A DNA stretch of 64,000 nt from Alistipes sp. (GTDB taxonomy: Bacteria > Bacteroidota > Bacteroidia > Bacteroidales > Rikenellaceae), in contig JAIDUZ010000017.1 of the NCBI GenBank assembly GCA_029059935.1, positions 1 to 64,000 of the forward strand, read 5' to 3'. The first letter of the stretch is position 1; each line of letters begins with the position of its first letter. The translations under genes and the position numbers were made by a program. Shown here piece after piece: positions 1-11,881 of this stretch. The notes beneath the pieces were generated by a model. It did no database searches and had not been told where the DNA came from. It saw nothing but the letters and a program-made list of their open reading frames with translations.

Positions 1-425
1 GTTCGGCTCTGCATCTCGGCTCAAAGGAAACGTTCATTTTCATGCAGGTTTCCTCCGCCTCGGCATAGCTCAAGCGAACTTGGCTCTGCATCTCGGCTCA
101 AAGGAAACGTTCATTTTCATGCAGGTTTCCTCCGCCTTGGCATAGCCTGAACAAGTTCGGCTCTGCATCTCGGCTCAAAGGAAACGTTCATTTTCATGCA
201 GGTTTCCTCCGCCTCGGCATAGCTCAAGCGAACTTGGCTCTGCATCTCGGCTCAAAGGAAACGTTCATTTTCATGCAGGTTTCCTCCGCCTCGGCATAGC
301 TCAAGCGAGCTTGGCTCTGCGCTCGGCTCAAAGGAAACGTTCATTTTCATGCAGATTTCCTCCGCCTCGGCATAGCCTGAACAAGTTCGGCTCTGCGCTC
401 GGCTTAGAGGAAACGTTCCGCAACG
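1..425. repeat. Tandem array of ~5.4 copies of a 76-77 bp unit, each with a GGAAAC...GTTTCC inverted repeat
   Basis: CGGCTCAAAGGAAACGTTC (or a variant) starts at 17, 94, 171, 248, 324 and 400, a spacing of 76-77 bp. Confidence 0.95.
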
Positions 426-724
426 GCTATCAGCAGACCCAGCACCAGGGCGTTGAGCAACACCATGGGCGTGGCCTTGCGGTCCTTGCCCGTAAAGTTG
501 AGCACCACGGGCAGCGCCAGCATCAACGCCACGGCCATGCCTTCGGCCCACCAAGGCAGATAAGGCAGATTGCTGTGGAAAATGATGACCGAGGCGAACA
601 GATAGGTGCAGAACGCCGACAGGCACGAACGCAGCGAAAGCCGCTGCGCCAGCATCGGAATCACGTCGAGCGCTCCGGCCGCGGCGCCGACGCAAAGGGA
701 CAAAGTAAAAGTATTCATGCGCAA
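404..724 (-). CDS. Small hydrophobic membrane protein, 106 aa, unknown function; its stop lies in the last tandem-repeat unit
   Basis: ORF directly downstream of and co-directional with typA; multiple hydrophobic segments. Confidence 0.65.
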   Translation of the reverse strand: MRMNTFTLSLCVGAAAGALDVIPMLAQRLSLRSCLSAFCTYLFASVIIFHSNLPYLPWWAEGMAVALMLALPVVLNFTGKDRKATPMVLLNALVLGLLIAVAERFL

Positions 725-727
725 AAA

Positions 728-2530
<1,803 letters not shown>

Positions 2531-2666
2531 TCGAATGTTTTTTTACGACGCAAAGGTAGAAAAAAGCGCATTAAGAATTAAAAATTAGGTATTAAAAATT
2601 CATCTCCGCACAAGACACGTCCGACAAAAAGCCGGGATTCGTAATATCGCAGGTCACGAATGCTTC

Positions 2667-2710
2667 GTTGCCCGGCTGGGGGCGGTCGCGCATAGCGCGA
2701 GCCGGGCAAC
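2667..2710. repeat. Nested-hairpin intergenic element (family A)
   Basis: GTTGCCCGGCT-gggggcgg-TCGCGCatagCGCGA-GCCGGGCAAC. Confidence 0.85.
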
Positions 2711-3203
2711 GAAAAATTGTTTCGTCATTTTGAACGGTTATTCTGTTATTCACCCGTACCGTCATTCTGAGGCAAAGCCGAAGAATTTATATAACAGCAA
2801 AAACAGATTCTTCGTCGCTACGCTCCTCAGAATGACCATTGCTTTAGTCCCTAATAAAATTCCGCCCCGATGTCGAAGCCGTCAGCGGAGGAGAACGACA
2901 AATGTAGCGCAATCAAGAATCTGTCTTCTCTTTTCTAACTCCCGCATCTTAACCATGCAGGCCGCAAAATAACAAAACCCCGTTCTTAACGGGGCGGGCC
3001 GGAGCCTCCCCCCGCGGAGGCCCGCAACTATCCGGCTGACGCCGGGCGTGCCCCGCAGGCTCCTGCCCGAAAACCCCGCCTTGTCATTCTGAGGCAAAGC
3101 CGAAGAATCTTGCCCCGTCATCCCGACACGCCGTCAAGAACCGCCATCCACAAGAATTCATTTCATCACTTCCGCAGACGTTCCCGAATCGCTATTTTTC
3201 CCT

Positions 3204-3252
3204 CGGGGGGGGGCGGCTCGCACCGTAGGTGCGCCCCCCGCAGCCGCCCCCG
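3204..3252. repeat. Nested-hairpin intergenic element (family A)
   Basis: Outer GGGGGCGGCT/AGCCGCCCCC, inner CGCACCgtaGGTGCG. Confidence 0.85.
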
Positions 3253-3567
3253 AAGAGTTTTTCCGTCCGACGCGTCATCGTTCCTTTCTACCCGCCCGTC
3301 CTGCTAAAAACATTTTTCCGCCGCAGGTAGTTTCCCCGGACAATCGTAAAACTCCGCCCTCCCCGCACCGACACAAGCGGAATTGGAATACGGAAAACCG
3401 GAGAACCGGGAAAAACCTTTCATTTTTCACCTTGTACCGTCCACCTCAATATAAGGTTCCGTTCTAATCAGCACCTTTTCGGTCGGCACGGACCCGACCG
3501 GCGTGCCGACTGTTGGATTTAAGGACGAATTGTCCTATATTTGTTCGTTCAGAAATCCGACGAAACC

Positions 3568-4587
3568 ATGAAACCTGCCTTCCACGTCCGGGAAGAGAGC
3601 GAAATCTACATCGGCTCCGCAGCCGAACTGTTGCCGGGACTCCTGCCCCCGGGGCGCATCGTCGTCGTGTGCGACGCCACCATCGACCGCCTCTATCGGC
3701 CTTTGTTGGAGCCTTGCGAGCGAGTGTTGGTCGGTTCGGGCGAGAGCATCAAGACCTTGCAGACCGTCGAGAACATCTACCGGCGCTTCATCGAACTCGG
3801 CGTCGACCGGCAGACTTTCGTCCTGGCCGTCGGCGGCGGCATCGTCACCGACATCGCCGGCTTCGCCGCTTCGACCTACATGCGAGGCCTCTCTTTCGGC
3901 TTCATTCCCACCACCTTGCTGGGGCAGGTCGACGCTTCCGTCGGCGGCAAGAACGGCGTCAACATCGACGGTTACAAGAACATGGCCGGAACCTTCACCC
4001 AGCCGCGTTTCGTCATCTGCGACCCTTCGCTGCTGGGCACCTTGCCCGAGCGCGAGTTCCGGGCCGGCCTGGCCGAGGTCGTCAAAACGGCCATCATCGC
4101 CGACTCCGACCTCTTCGCACGGCTCGAACGAACTTCATTCGACACCTTGCGCAGCAACCTCGACCTGCTCGCCGACGCCATCTCGGCTTCCGTTCGCGTC
4201 AAGACCGACATCGTGGGGCGCGACGAGCGCGAGGCCGGCGAGCGGCGCAAGCTCAACCTCGGCCACACCCTGGCCCACGCCATCGAGAAGTGTTCGTCGG
4301 CCATGAATCACGGCGAGGCCGTGGCCGTCGGCACGGCCATGATCGCCGACGTCGCCGTGCGGCTCGGACTGCTCACGCCCGACGACCGCGACCGCATCGT
4401 GGCCCTGCTGCTCGCTTTGGGCTTCAACCCCGCTCCTCCCGTCGACGCCCGACGATTGCTCAAGGAGATCGACAAGGACAAGAAAAGCGAGGACGGCACC
4501 CTGCACATCGTCCTCCCCGTCGGCATCGGCGACTGCGAGGTGCGCCCCATGCCCGTCGAGGAGTTCGCCACACTGGTCCTCGCCTGA
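3568..4587 (+). CDS. aroB: 3-dehydroquinate synthase
   Basis: GGGIVTDIAGFAASTYMRGLSFGFIPTTLLGQVDASVGGKNGVN, LNLGHTLAHAIE; ATG 24 nt after a TATATTTG box. Confidence 0.95.
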   Translation: MKPAFHVREESEIYIGSAAELLPGLLPPGRIVVVCDATIDRLYRPLLEPCERVLVGSGESIKTLQTVENIYRRFIELGVDRQTFVLAVGGGIVTDIAGFAASTYMRGLSFGFIPTTLLGQVDASVGGKNGVNIDGYKNMAGTFTQPRFVICDPSLLGTLPEREFRAGLAEVVKTAIIADSDLFARLERTSFDTLRSNLDLLADAISASVRVKTDIVGRDEREAGERRKLNLGHTLAHAIEKCSSAMNHGEAVAVGTAMIADVAVRLGLLTPDDRDRIVALLLALGFNPAPPVDARRLLKEIDKDKKSEDGTLHIVLPVGIGDCEVRPMPVEEFATLVLA

Positions 4588-4661
4588 CGCTCGGCAGCCG
4601 CAAAACCCTCTCTGCCGGCATTTTCGCGCAGCCGCACGACCGCAGTCCCTACCCGCTGCAA

Positions 4662-5936
4662 CTACATCGCATCCCGCTGCCGCAGCTCTTCCGCATAGGC
4701 TTCCCAATCCTCCACCGGACACCGCGCCACACCCGATTCCACGGCGGCACGCGCCACGGCGGTCGACACCGCACACAGCAGCCGAGGGTCCAGCGGCTTG
4801 GGTATCAGATAGCCGCGGCCGAACTCCAGCCGGTCGAGCGCATAGGCGCGCAGCACGCTCTCGGGCACCGGCTGCCGCGCCAGGTCGGCCAAAGCATGCG
4901 CCGCGGCCAGCTTCATGGCATCATTGATTTTCGTGGCCCGTACGTCGAGCGCCCCGCGGAAGATAAACGGAAATCCCAGTACGTTGTTCACCTGGTTGGG
5001 ATAGTCGGAGCGCCCCGTGGCGAAGATGATGTCGGGGCGCGAGCGCATCGCTTCGTCATACGCTATCTCGGGGTCCGGATTGGCCAGCGCCAGCACCATC
5101 GGGTCGACGGCCATCGTGCGGACCATCTCCCCGGTCAGAATGCCCGCCTTGGAGACTCCCACGAAGAGGTCGGCTCCGTGCAGCGCCTCGGCCAGCGAGA
5201 CCAGCCGGCGCGACGTCGCGAATTCGCGCTTCTCGTCGTTCAGGTCGTCGCGGTAGCGCGTCACCGCACCCCGGCTGTCGCACAGCACCATCTGCTCGCG
5301 CGGGATGCCCAGCGTCACGAACATTCGCGCGCAAGCTATGGCCGCAGCCCCCGCCCCCGTAATCGTCACCCGCAGCTTGGTCACCTCCTTGCCTGCTATG
5401 CGCGCTCCGTTGAGCACCGCGGCCGACACGATGACGGCCGTACCGTGCTGGTCGTCGTGCATCACCGGAATATCCAGTTCGTCGCGCAGCCGGCGGTCTA
5501 TCCCGAAGCATTCGGGTGCCTTGATGTCTTCCAGATTGATGCCGCCGAACGTGGGCGCCAGCGCCTTGACGATGGCAATCAGTTTTTCGGGGTCCGTTTC
5601 GTCGACTTCGATGTCGTAGGCGTCGATTCCCGCAAAACGCTTGAAAAGCATGCTCTTGCCCTCCATCACGGGCTTCGAGGCCAGCGCCCCGATGCCGCCC
5701 AGCCCCAGCACGGCCGAGCCGTTGGAGACCACCGCCACCAGGTTGCCCTTGTTCGTGTAGCGGTAGGCTTCGGCTCCGTCGGCCGCTATGGCGCGCGCCG
5801 GCGCCGCCACTCCGGGCGAGTAGGCCAGCGAAAGGTCGTGTTGCGTGTGACTCGGTTTGGTCGGTTCGATGCCTATTTTGCCGGGGCGCCCTTCGCTGTG
5901 GTAGCGCAGCGCCTCCAGGTCGAGAGAAGTATTCAT
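4662..5936 (-). CDS. NAD(P)-dependent malic enzyme, short form (424 aa)
   Basis: [72 protein letters not shown]. Confidence 0.95.
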   Translation of the reverse strand: MNTSLDLEALRYHSEGRPGKIGIEPTKPSHTQHDLSLAYSPGVAAPARAIAADGAEAYRYTNKGNLVAVVSNGSAVLGLGGIGALASKPVMEGKSMLFKRFAGIDAYDIEVDETDPEKLIAIVKALAPTFGGINLEDIKAPECFGIDRRLRDELDIPVMHDDQHGTAVIVSAAVLNGARIAGKEVTKLRVTITGAGAAAIACARMFVTLGIPREQMVLCDSRGAVTRYRDDLNDEKREFATSRRLVSLAEALHGADLFVGVSKAGILTGEMVRTMAVDPMVLALANPDPEIAYDEAMRSRPDIIFATGRSDYPNQVNNVLGFPFIFRGALDVRATKINDAMKLAAAHALADLARQPVPESVLRAYALDRLEFGRGYLIPKPLDPRLLCAVSTAVARAAVESGVARCPVEDWEAYAEELRQRDAM

Positions 5937-5984
5937 GCGACGGTCGTTTTGCCGTCGAGCGGAACAAATACCGCGCCCGGCGCC

Positions 5985-6845
5985 CTATCGGCGCACCGCG
6001 TCGAGCGTTTTTCGCTCCACGTAGCTGGGAAATTCGAATTCCGGCATGCCCAGCGCCATGCCTGCATGGATGGTTCCCTCGATGCCGAAACGGCGGGCCA
6101 GCCGCTTTTTCCGGTCGGCACGGGCGGCCGTCAGCACGAAACCCGTATAGATCTGACTCACCCCGAGCGCCTCGGCCATCAGCGAACCGTTCTGATAGGC
6201 CAGCTGGCTGTCCGCAGCCCCGAAACGGCACCCTGCGGGCGTATGGATCAGAATCAGCGCCGTGGCTCCGCGCAGCACGCGGTCGATGCCGTGCCGGTCG
6301 TATTCGTCGAGCAGCCGGTGAATCGACGTCCGGTAGCGTTCGCCGCCATTCACCGCCTTGCGAACGAGGGGTCCCAGCACCGGCAGTTCGAGCAGCCGCA
6401 GCATCCGGCGGCAGAATCCCAGCGTATATTCCACCACGAACCGCAGGTCGGCCGGGTCGGTCAGCACCGTATAGCTCACCTGTTGCAGATTGCTGGCCGT
6501 CGGGGCCGCATGCGCCGCTTCCAGGATGCGGTCGACATACTCCGACGGCACCGGTTCGCGGCTCAGCGCCCGATTCGAACGGCGTGCCTTGCACAGCAGC
6601 AGCAGTTGTTCGGGCGTCGGCAGCTGCGTCCGGTCTACGGGATGCACCTTTTCCGCCGGAAAGTCGGCATGGTTCACGGCTCCCGCCGGACACGCCGCCG
6701 CACAATGACCGCAGCCGATGCAGTCTTCCGGCCTTTCGACCGCAACGGCGGCCTGCGCCGCCGCCTGCCCGAACACTTGCGACGGGCACACTCTCACACA
6801 ACGGCCGCAACGGATGCAGCACCGGGGGTCGATGGCAATATTCAT
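5985..6845 (-). CDS. Nitroreductase with N-terminal 2x[4Fe-4S] ferredoxin domain
   Basis: CIRCGRCVRVCP and CIGCGHCAAACP followed by RRSNRALS...NLQQVSY nitroreductase features. Confidence 0.9.
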   Translation of the reverse strand: MNIAIDPRCCIRCGRCVRVCPSQVFGQAAAQAAVAVERPEDCIGCGHCAAACPAGAVNHADFPAEKVHPVDRTQLPTPEQLLLLCKARRSNRALSREPVPSEYVDRILEAAHAAPTASNLQQVSYTVLTDPADLRFVVEYTLGFCRRMLRLLELPVLGPLVRKAVNGGERYRTSIHRLLDEYDRHGIDRVLRGATALILIHTPAGCRFGAADSQLAYQNGSLMAEALGVSQIYTGFVLTAARADRKKRLARRFGIEGTIHAGMALGMPEFEFPSYVERKTLDAVRR

Positions 6846-6851
6846 AAGATT

Positions 6852-7856
6852 CTAAAACAACGAGTTATCGCCTCGGGGCGTCGTGAATCCCAGATGTTCG
6901 TAGGCCAGCCCGGTCGCTTCGCGGCCGCGGGGCGTGCGTTTCAGGAAACCCTCCTTGATAAGAAACGGTTCGTAGACCTCCTCGACCGTGCCGGATTCTT
7001 CGCCCACGGCCGTGGCTATGGTGTTCAGCCCCACCGGACCGCCGCCGAATTTCTCGATGATGGCGGCCAGTATCTTGTTGTCCATGCGGTCCAGGCCGCG
7101 CGAGTCGATGTTGAGCGCCGAGAGCGCCACCCGCGTGATTTCCAGGTCGATGTGACCCTCGCCCTTCACCATGGCGAAATCCCGCACACGGCGCAGCAGC
7201 GCATTGGCTATGCGGGGCGTGCCGCGCGAGCGCAGCGCCACCTCGTGGGCCGCATCGTCGTCTATCGAGACATCCAGAATGCGGGCCGAGCGGCGGACGA
7301 TGCCGGCCAGCACCGGAGCGTCGTAGTATTCCAAGTGGCACTGGATGCCGAAGCGTGCGCGCAGGGGCGACGTCAGCAGGCCGCTGCGCGTCGTGGCGCC
7401 CACCAGCGTAAAAGGCGCCAGTTCGATCTGTATCGAGCGCGCCGAGGGGCCCTTGTCCAGCACGATGTCTATCTTGTAGTCTTCCATTGCCGAGTAGAGA
7501 TACTCCTCCACAATGGGACTCAGCCGGTGGATTTCGTCGATGAACAGCACGTCGCCCGGACTGAGGTTCGTCAGCAGCCCCGCCAGGTCGCCCGGTTTGT
7601 CCAGCACGGGCCCCGACGTCACGCGCAGCTGCGCCCCCATCTCGTTGGCGATGATGTTGGCCAGCGTTGTTTTGCCCAAGCCCGGAGGGCCGTGCAGCAG
7701 TACATGGTCGAGCGAATCGCCCCGCATGAGGGCGGCCTTGATGAAGATGCGCAGATTCTCGACAATCTTCTCCTGCCCCGAGAAGTTTTCCAGTTCCTGG
7801 GGCCGGATTTTGTTTTCGAATTCGAGATCGCTTTCGGTATTGCGTACGACTGACAT
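6852..7856 (-). CDS. ruvB: Holliday junction branch migration DNA helicase RuvB (start MSVVRN; the ORF extends to 7892)
   Basis: [57 protein letters not shown]. Confidence 0.97.
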   Translation of the reverse strand: MSVVRNTESDLEFENKIRPQELENFSGQEKIVENLRIFIKAALMRGDSLDHVLLHGPPGLGKTTLANIIANEMGAQLRVTSGPVLDKPGDLAGLLTNLSPGDVLFIDEIHRLSPIVEEYLYSAMEDYKIDIVLDKGPSARSIQIELAPFTLVGATTRSGLLTSPLRARFGIQCHLEYYDAPVLAGIVRRSARILDVSIDDDAAHEVALRSRGTPRIANALLRRVRDFAMVKGEGHIDLEITRVALSALNIDSRGLDRMDNKILAAIIEKFGGGPVGLNTIATAVGEESGTVEEVYEPFLIKEGFLKRTPRGREATGLAYEHLGFTTPRGDNSLF

Positions 7857-8605
7857 GATGCAAAGATACGAATAAGCCGAATACAAAACCAAACGCAGTT
7901 TGGATTTTGTTGAGGCGGGAGTATCTTGGACGCAGCCAAAAAATAAGGTAAAAGGTTAAAGGTGAAAAGTGAAAAGTGGTTTTCCGGTTCTCTATTGCGA
8001 AAATACATAATACGGAATTCGAAATCGGTTCCGGTTACGTTGTCGCGAGGAGGGCATCGGACGGAAAGGCTCTTCGGGGGCGGATATAAAATAATAAAAC
8101 CCCGTTCTTAACGGGCCGGAGCCTCCCCCGGCGGAGGCCCGCAACTATCCGGCTGGCGCCGGGCGTGCCCCGCAGGCTCCTGCCCGAATTCCCATTTGTT
8201 TGTACAGATTCTTCGCTCCGCTCAGAATGACAAACGTAGCGCAGTCAAAAATCTATTTCATCCGCATCTCTTCTTCAACTCCAGCCTTGTCATTCTGAGG
8301 AGCACAGCGACGAAGAATCTGTTTCTTGCTTGTTATAGATTCTTCGCTACGCTCAGAACGACAAGCGTAGCGTCGTCAAGAATCCGTTTTCTGCCGTTTA
8401 TGGATTCTTCGGCTTTGCCTCAGAGCGCTCCCGAAACATATCCGGCCGCCCCTCGATGGGGCGGCCGGATGTTCTCTGTCCGCTGCGCAAATCTCCGGAA
8501 GTCCGATGCTCGGACATCCAAACGTCCGACACATCGGGCATCGGACCACCCTGCGCACCGGCTCGAAGCCTCCGCGCAGGGCGTCAAAAATCCCGCGTCA
8601 GAGCG

Positions 8606-9301
8606 TCAGAGCGACTGAGCGTTTATCGCCGTACGCTCGATTTCCACTTTCTGGTCCTGCATTCCGTCATGGAACGTAATGACGACTCCTTCCTTGTCGG
8701 CAAGCAGGTCGCGAATCGCATTCGTGTTGAACGAAAGATAGCGGTCATAGTAGATGCCCGCCACCTCCCCGTCGGCATCATGATACAGCTCCAGTTTCAG
8801 ATAGTCGTCCCTGACATCCGACGACTCTTCCGTTTGATTCACCACCAGACGGAACTTGTGTTTCTCCGGGTCGGTCGAGGTCGCAGCATAGCGCACGATC
8901 AGATTGATCCAGTCGCCCACCAGCTGGCCTTTGAGCACTACCGTCGGGTCGTCTTTGAGTTCTTCCAGTTCTTCTTTCGTCCCGATCACTTCCACCGAGG
9001 CCGACGTGATGCGGCCCACCGCATAAATCGCAGCATTGAAATCGTATCCTTCGGCCGGCGTCTCCAGCAGGCTCAGATAAATCACCGCACGTTCGCCGTC
9101 TTCGGGTACATAGGTGCTCACGCGGGTCTTGTCGCCGGGATAAATCGTCCGGTTGTTGTCCATCACAAAATAGTAGTCGCCCGGCAGCGTGCGCACCGTC
9201 ACCACGCTCGATGTGGTCGGACCGTCGTATTTCGAGTCGTTGCACGAGGCAAGGCCTGCGGCTGCGGCCAGAGTCAAGAAAAACAAACCGATTCTTTTCA
9301 T
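8606..9301 (-). CDS. NigD-like lipoprotein
   Basis: Signal peptide with lipobox MKRIGLFFLTLAAAAGLASC; NigD-like organisation. Confidence 0.7.
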   Translation of the reverse strand: MKRIGLFFLTLAAAAGLASCNDSKYDGPTTSSVVTVRTLPGDYYFVMDNNRTIYPGDKTRVSTYVPEDGERAVIYLSLLETPAEGYDFNAAIYAVGRITSASVEVIGTKEELEELKDDPTVVLKGQLVGDWINLIVRYAATSTDPEKHKFRLVVNQTEESSDVRDDYLKLELYHDADGEVAGIYYDRYLSFNTNAIRDLLADKEGVVITFHDGMQDQKVEIERTAINAQSL

Positions 9302-9420
9302 GCGTAATCTTCTTTTTGGGTTCTTTTCGTTCTATAAACGTATGCCGATACAAAAATACTATATTTTCGTCGAAAAAAAATTGCGGCCCCCTCTTTTCGC
9401 ACCGGCCGCATACGGCGCGG

Positions 9421-9942
9421 TCACTCCGCCGCGTCCCGGAACGTAAAATATTTGGCTGCAAGATAGCTGTACAGCGCTGTCAGCAGCGTCGTGACAACCT
9501 TGGCCGGCGTGGGCCACACGCCGCACACCTCCACAAAGAACTTCATGCCCGCATAGGTCAGCGCCACCGAGCCCGCCACCGACAGCGCATAGCGCCACAG
9601 CTGCGTGCGGGTGCGCAGGGGCGACCTCCCGAAAGCCACATGACGGTTGAGCCAGAACCCCACCAGAAACGTCAGCGGGAAGACCAGCACCAGCGCCGCT
9701 ATGTGGGGCGACAGCGTCACGAAGCCCAGCGGCACAAAGCGATGGGCCACCGCATAGTTGTAAATCAGATAGTAGCACGCCGGGTCGAACACCCCGTAGG
9801 TCGCCGCTCCGCAGACAACATAGCGGAACGTCTGCCTCGGCAGCACGGCAGCGACCGGCGCAACGTAGAAACGGTCGACCAGCCGGACTATCGCCTCCCC
9901 CAGCGGCATCAACGGGCCGTATAGGTCCAGATGTCGGGCCAT
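9421..9942 (-). CDS. GtrA-family polytopic membrane protein (alternative start at 9909)
   Basis: FRYVVCGAATYGVFDPACYYLIYNY...FPLTFLVGFWLNRHVAF. Confidence 0.85.
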   Translation of the reverse strand: MARHLDLYGPLMPLGEAIVRLVDRFYVAPVAAVLPRQTFRYVVCGAATYGVFDPACYYLIYNYAVAHRFVPLGFVTLSPHIAALVLVFPLTFLVGFWLNRHVAFGRSPLRTRTQLWRYALSVAGSVALTYAGMKFFVEVCGVWPTPAKVVTTLLTALYSYLAAKYFTFRDAAE

Positions 9943-10913
9943 TGCGAGCGATGGGCGCGCATGAAGCGCTGGCAGGCGGCCGGGTCGTCCGATTCAAAGG
10001 GCGAAACCATCAGTTTGCCCCGGAAGCGGTAGACGCGGCAGACCAGCGTTCCGTCCACGGCCCGTATCTTGGTTATTTCCGCCTCGGCATTTTCCGGTTG
10101 GACGAATACGCCGGCCACCACATAGCTGCGGCCCGACACCAGAGCCGCCGGTGCCCCGACGCTCCCCTGCACTGCCGCCGGAGCCGTCTCCGCCGCATTT
10201 TCGGCAGGCCGCTCCGTGAGTTGTTCCGCGGGTTGTTCCGCCGTTCCCGAGGTTCCCGGCGCTTCCGGCATCGCCGTCGTCGCTATCGAGTCCGCCGCAG
10301 CCGGTGTCCCGGGCATCGCCGCCGCATCGCCGACCGAAAGAATCTCCGGTGCCGGCATCTCTTCCGCCACCGTCTCAGCCGGACCATTGCGCATGCCGAG
10401 CACGCGCTGCACCGCCTCCGGAAGTTCGATTCGCTCGGCAAAGAAGGCAAAGTAGCCGATAGCCAGGGCCGATACCAGAGCCAGCAGCGCAATCCACAGG
10501 GCGCAGTCGCTCCGTTTTTCCCGAAGTCTCACCGGGTCGCTCCCGTACGGGTTGAGCATCAGGTCGAACTCCGGGTCGGAGTTGAAGCGGGTCCCCTTGA
10601 GCTGCCCCACGCCCGCAATGGTCAGCGTGCGTTCGCCCACCACGTTGTCCAGCCAGCGGTCGTAGATCGACTGCGCTTTCTCGTGGTCGCAGCGGGCCGC
10701 CCGCACTATTTCGTCGACCAGCGACACGCCTTGTTCCCGGTCCGTGAATCCCACGGCACGGCACGGCGGCACCACCCGGTCGTCATCGAGCCGCCGGGCG
10801 CCGCGCTGTTCCACATACAACGACCCCACACCGGGCAAAAAGAGTTCGCAACCGGCGGCAAGCCGATTGGCAATCAGACGGTTGACCTGTTCGGTCATCG
10901 GATTCGCGTTCAT
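9909..10913 (-). CDS. HU/CCDC81-like N-terminal domain, TM segment and SPOR-like C-terminus
   Basis: MTEQVNRLIANRLAAGCELFLPGVGSLYVE...; TM at LWIALLALVSALAIGYFAFFA; C-terminal SYVVAGVFVQPENAEAEITKIRA. Confidence 0.75.
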   Translation of the reverse strand: MNANPMTEQVNRLIANRLAAGCELFLPGVGSLYVEQRGARRLDDDRVVPPCRAVGFTDREQGVSLVDEIVRAARCDHEKAQSIYDRWLDNVVGERTLTIAGVGQLKGTRFNSDPEFDLMLNPYGSDPVRLREKRSDCALWIALLALVSALAIGYFAFFAERIELPEAVQRVLGMRNGPAETVAEEMPAPEILSVGDAAAMPGTPAAADSIATTAMPEAPGTSGTAEQPAEQLTERPAENAAETAPAAVQGSVGAPAALVSGRSYVVAGVFVQPENAEAEITKIRAVDGTLVCRVYRFRGKLMVSPFESDDPAACQRFMRAHRSQWPDIWTYTAR

Positions 10914-11770
10914 GGTTTCCGTTTTTTAGCGGTTCGTGCGGCGGGTTCCGGCAGCCGTTCGGGCTGCGAGAAGCCCCGCCAAATCATATAAATTCCTAAC
11001 AGAATGAAAGGTATGCTGAGCCACTGGCCCATGTCGAGCGCCCAGCTCTTCTCGAAAGCCTCTTGTTCGGTCTTGATGAATTCGATAAGGAAGCGCGTCA
11101 GGAAGATGCCTTCAAGACCGATGCCGAAAAGCACGCCGGGACGCCGGCGCGCCATGTCGCGGGCAAAATAGAGCCACGCCAGCAGAGCGAAGGTCGCCGC
11201 ATAGCACAGCGCTTCGTATATCTGCGTGGGGTGCACCGCCGCCGGGGCATACTCGACTACCCACTTGTGCGAGCGTACGAATTCGAAACCCCACGGCAAC
11301 GTCGTCGTCGTGCCGAAAATCTCCGAGTTGAACAGGTTGCCCAAGCGCACCAGCGCCCCGCCGATGCCCACCGCTATCATGATGCGGTCGAGCGACCAGA
11401 TGTAGGGCAGTCTGTTCTTGCGCGAGAAGAGCCACAGACCTATCAGCAGGCCGATCGCCGCTCCGTGACTGGCCAGACCTCCGTCGCGGAATCCCGTGAT
11501 GATGGTCCACGGCCGGCTCAGATACTCCGCCGGGTCGTAGAACAGGCAGTGTCCCAGGCGCGCACCGATGATGGTGGCCAGCGTGCCGTAGAGGAAAATC
11601 GATTCCGACACCTTCTCCGACAGCCCTTCGCGCCGGCAGAAGCAGTCGAACAGCTTGGCGCCCGCCAGAATGGCCAGCACCCACATCAGGCCGTAGTAGC
11701 GGATGTCGAGCGTTCCGATCCGGAAAAACACCGGGTCGAAGTTCCATACGATGGTCAGAGGTTCCGTCAT
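10910..11770 (-). CDS. lgt: Prolipoprotein diacylglyceryl transferase
   Basis: RYYGLMWVLAILAG, GARLGHCLFYDP, HPTQIYEAL, FLIEFIKTEQ. Confidence 0.96.
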   Translation of the reverse strand: MTEPLTIVWNFDPVFFRIGTLDIRYYGLMWVLAILAGAKLFDCFCRREGLSEKVSESIFLYGTLATIIGARLGHCLFYDPAEYLSRPWTIITGFRDGGLASHGAAIGLLIGLWLFSRKNRLPYIWSLDRIMIAVGIGGALVRLGNLFNSEIFGTTTTLPWGFEFVRSHKWVVEYAPAAVHPTQIYEALCYAATFALLAWLYFARDMARRRPGVLFGIGLEGIFLTRFLIEFIKTEQEAFEKSWALDMGQWLSIPFILLGIYMIWRGFSQPERLPEPAARTAKKRKP

Positions 11771-11881
11771 CTCTTGCGTAAAATTCAGTTTCTTGCATCT
11801 TTTCCCGCCTCGGCACGGCCCTTGTTCGTTCGGCTCCGCCCCGGTTCAAGAAAAGTTCGTTTTTCGTTCTTTTTCCGTCTC

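Noticed and set aside
1-425. CRISPR array
   Set aside because: Units are contiguous near-identical 76-77 bp tandem copies without unique spacers, and no cas genes are present.
2730-2972. Small ORFs in intergenic repeats (e.g. CHSEQSEES-type translations)
   Set aside because: Translations of dispersed intergenic repeats in several frames; no coding evidence.
3513-7853. 1446-aa plus-strand ORF
   Set aside because: Starts in another frame over aroB and runs antisense to malic enzyme, nitroreductase and ruvB; composition is Arg/His-rich shadow coding from GC-rich DNA.
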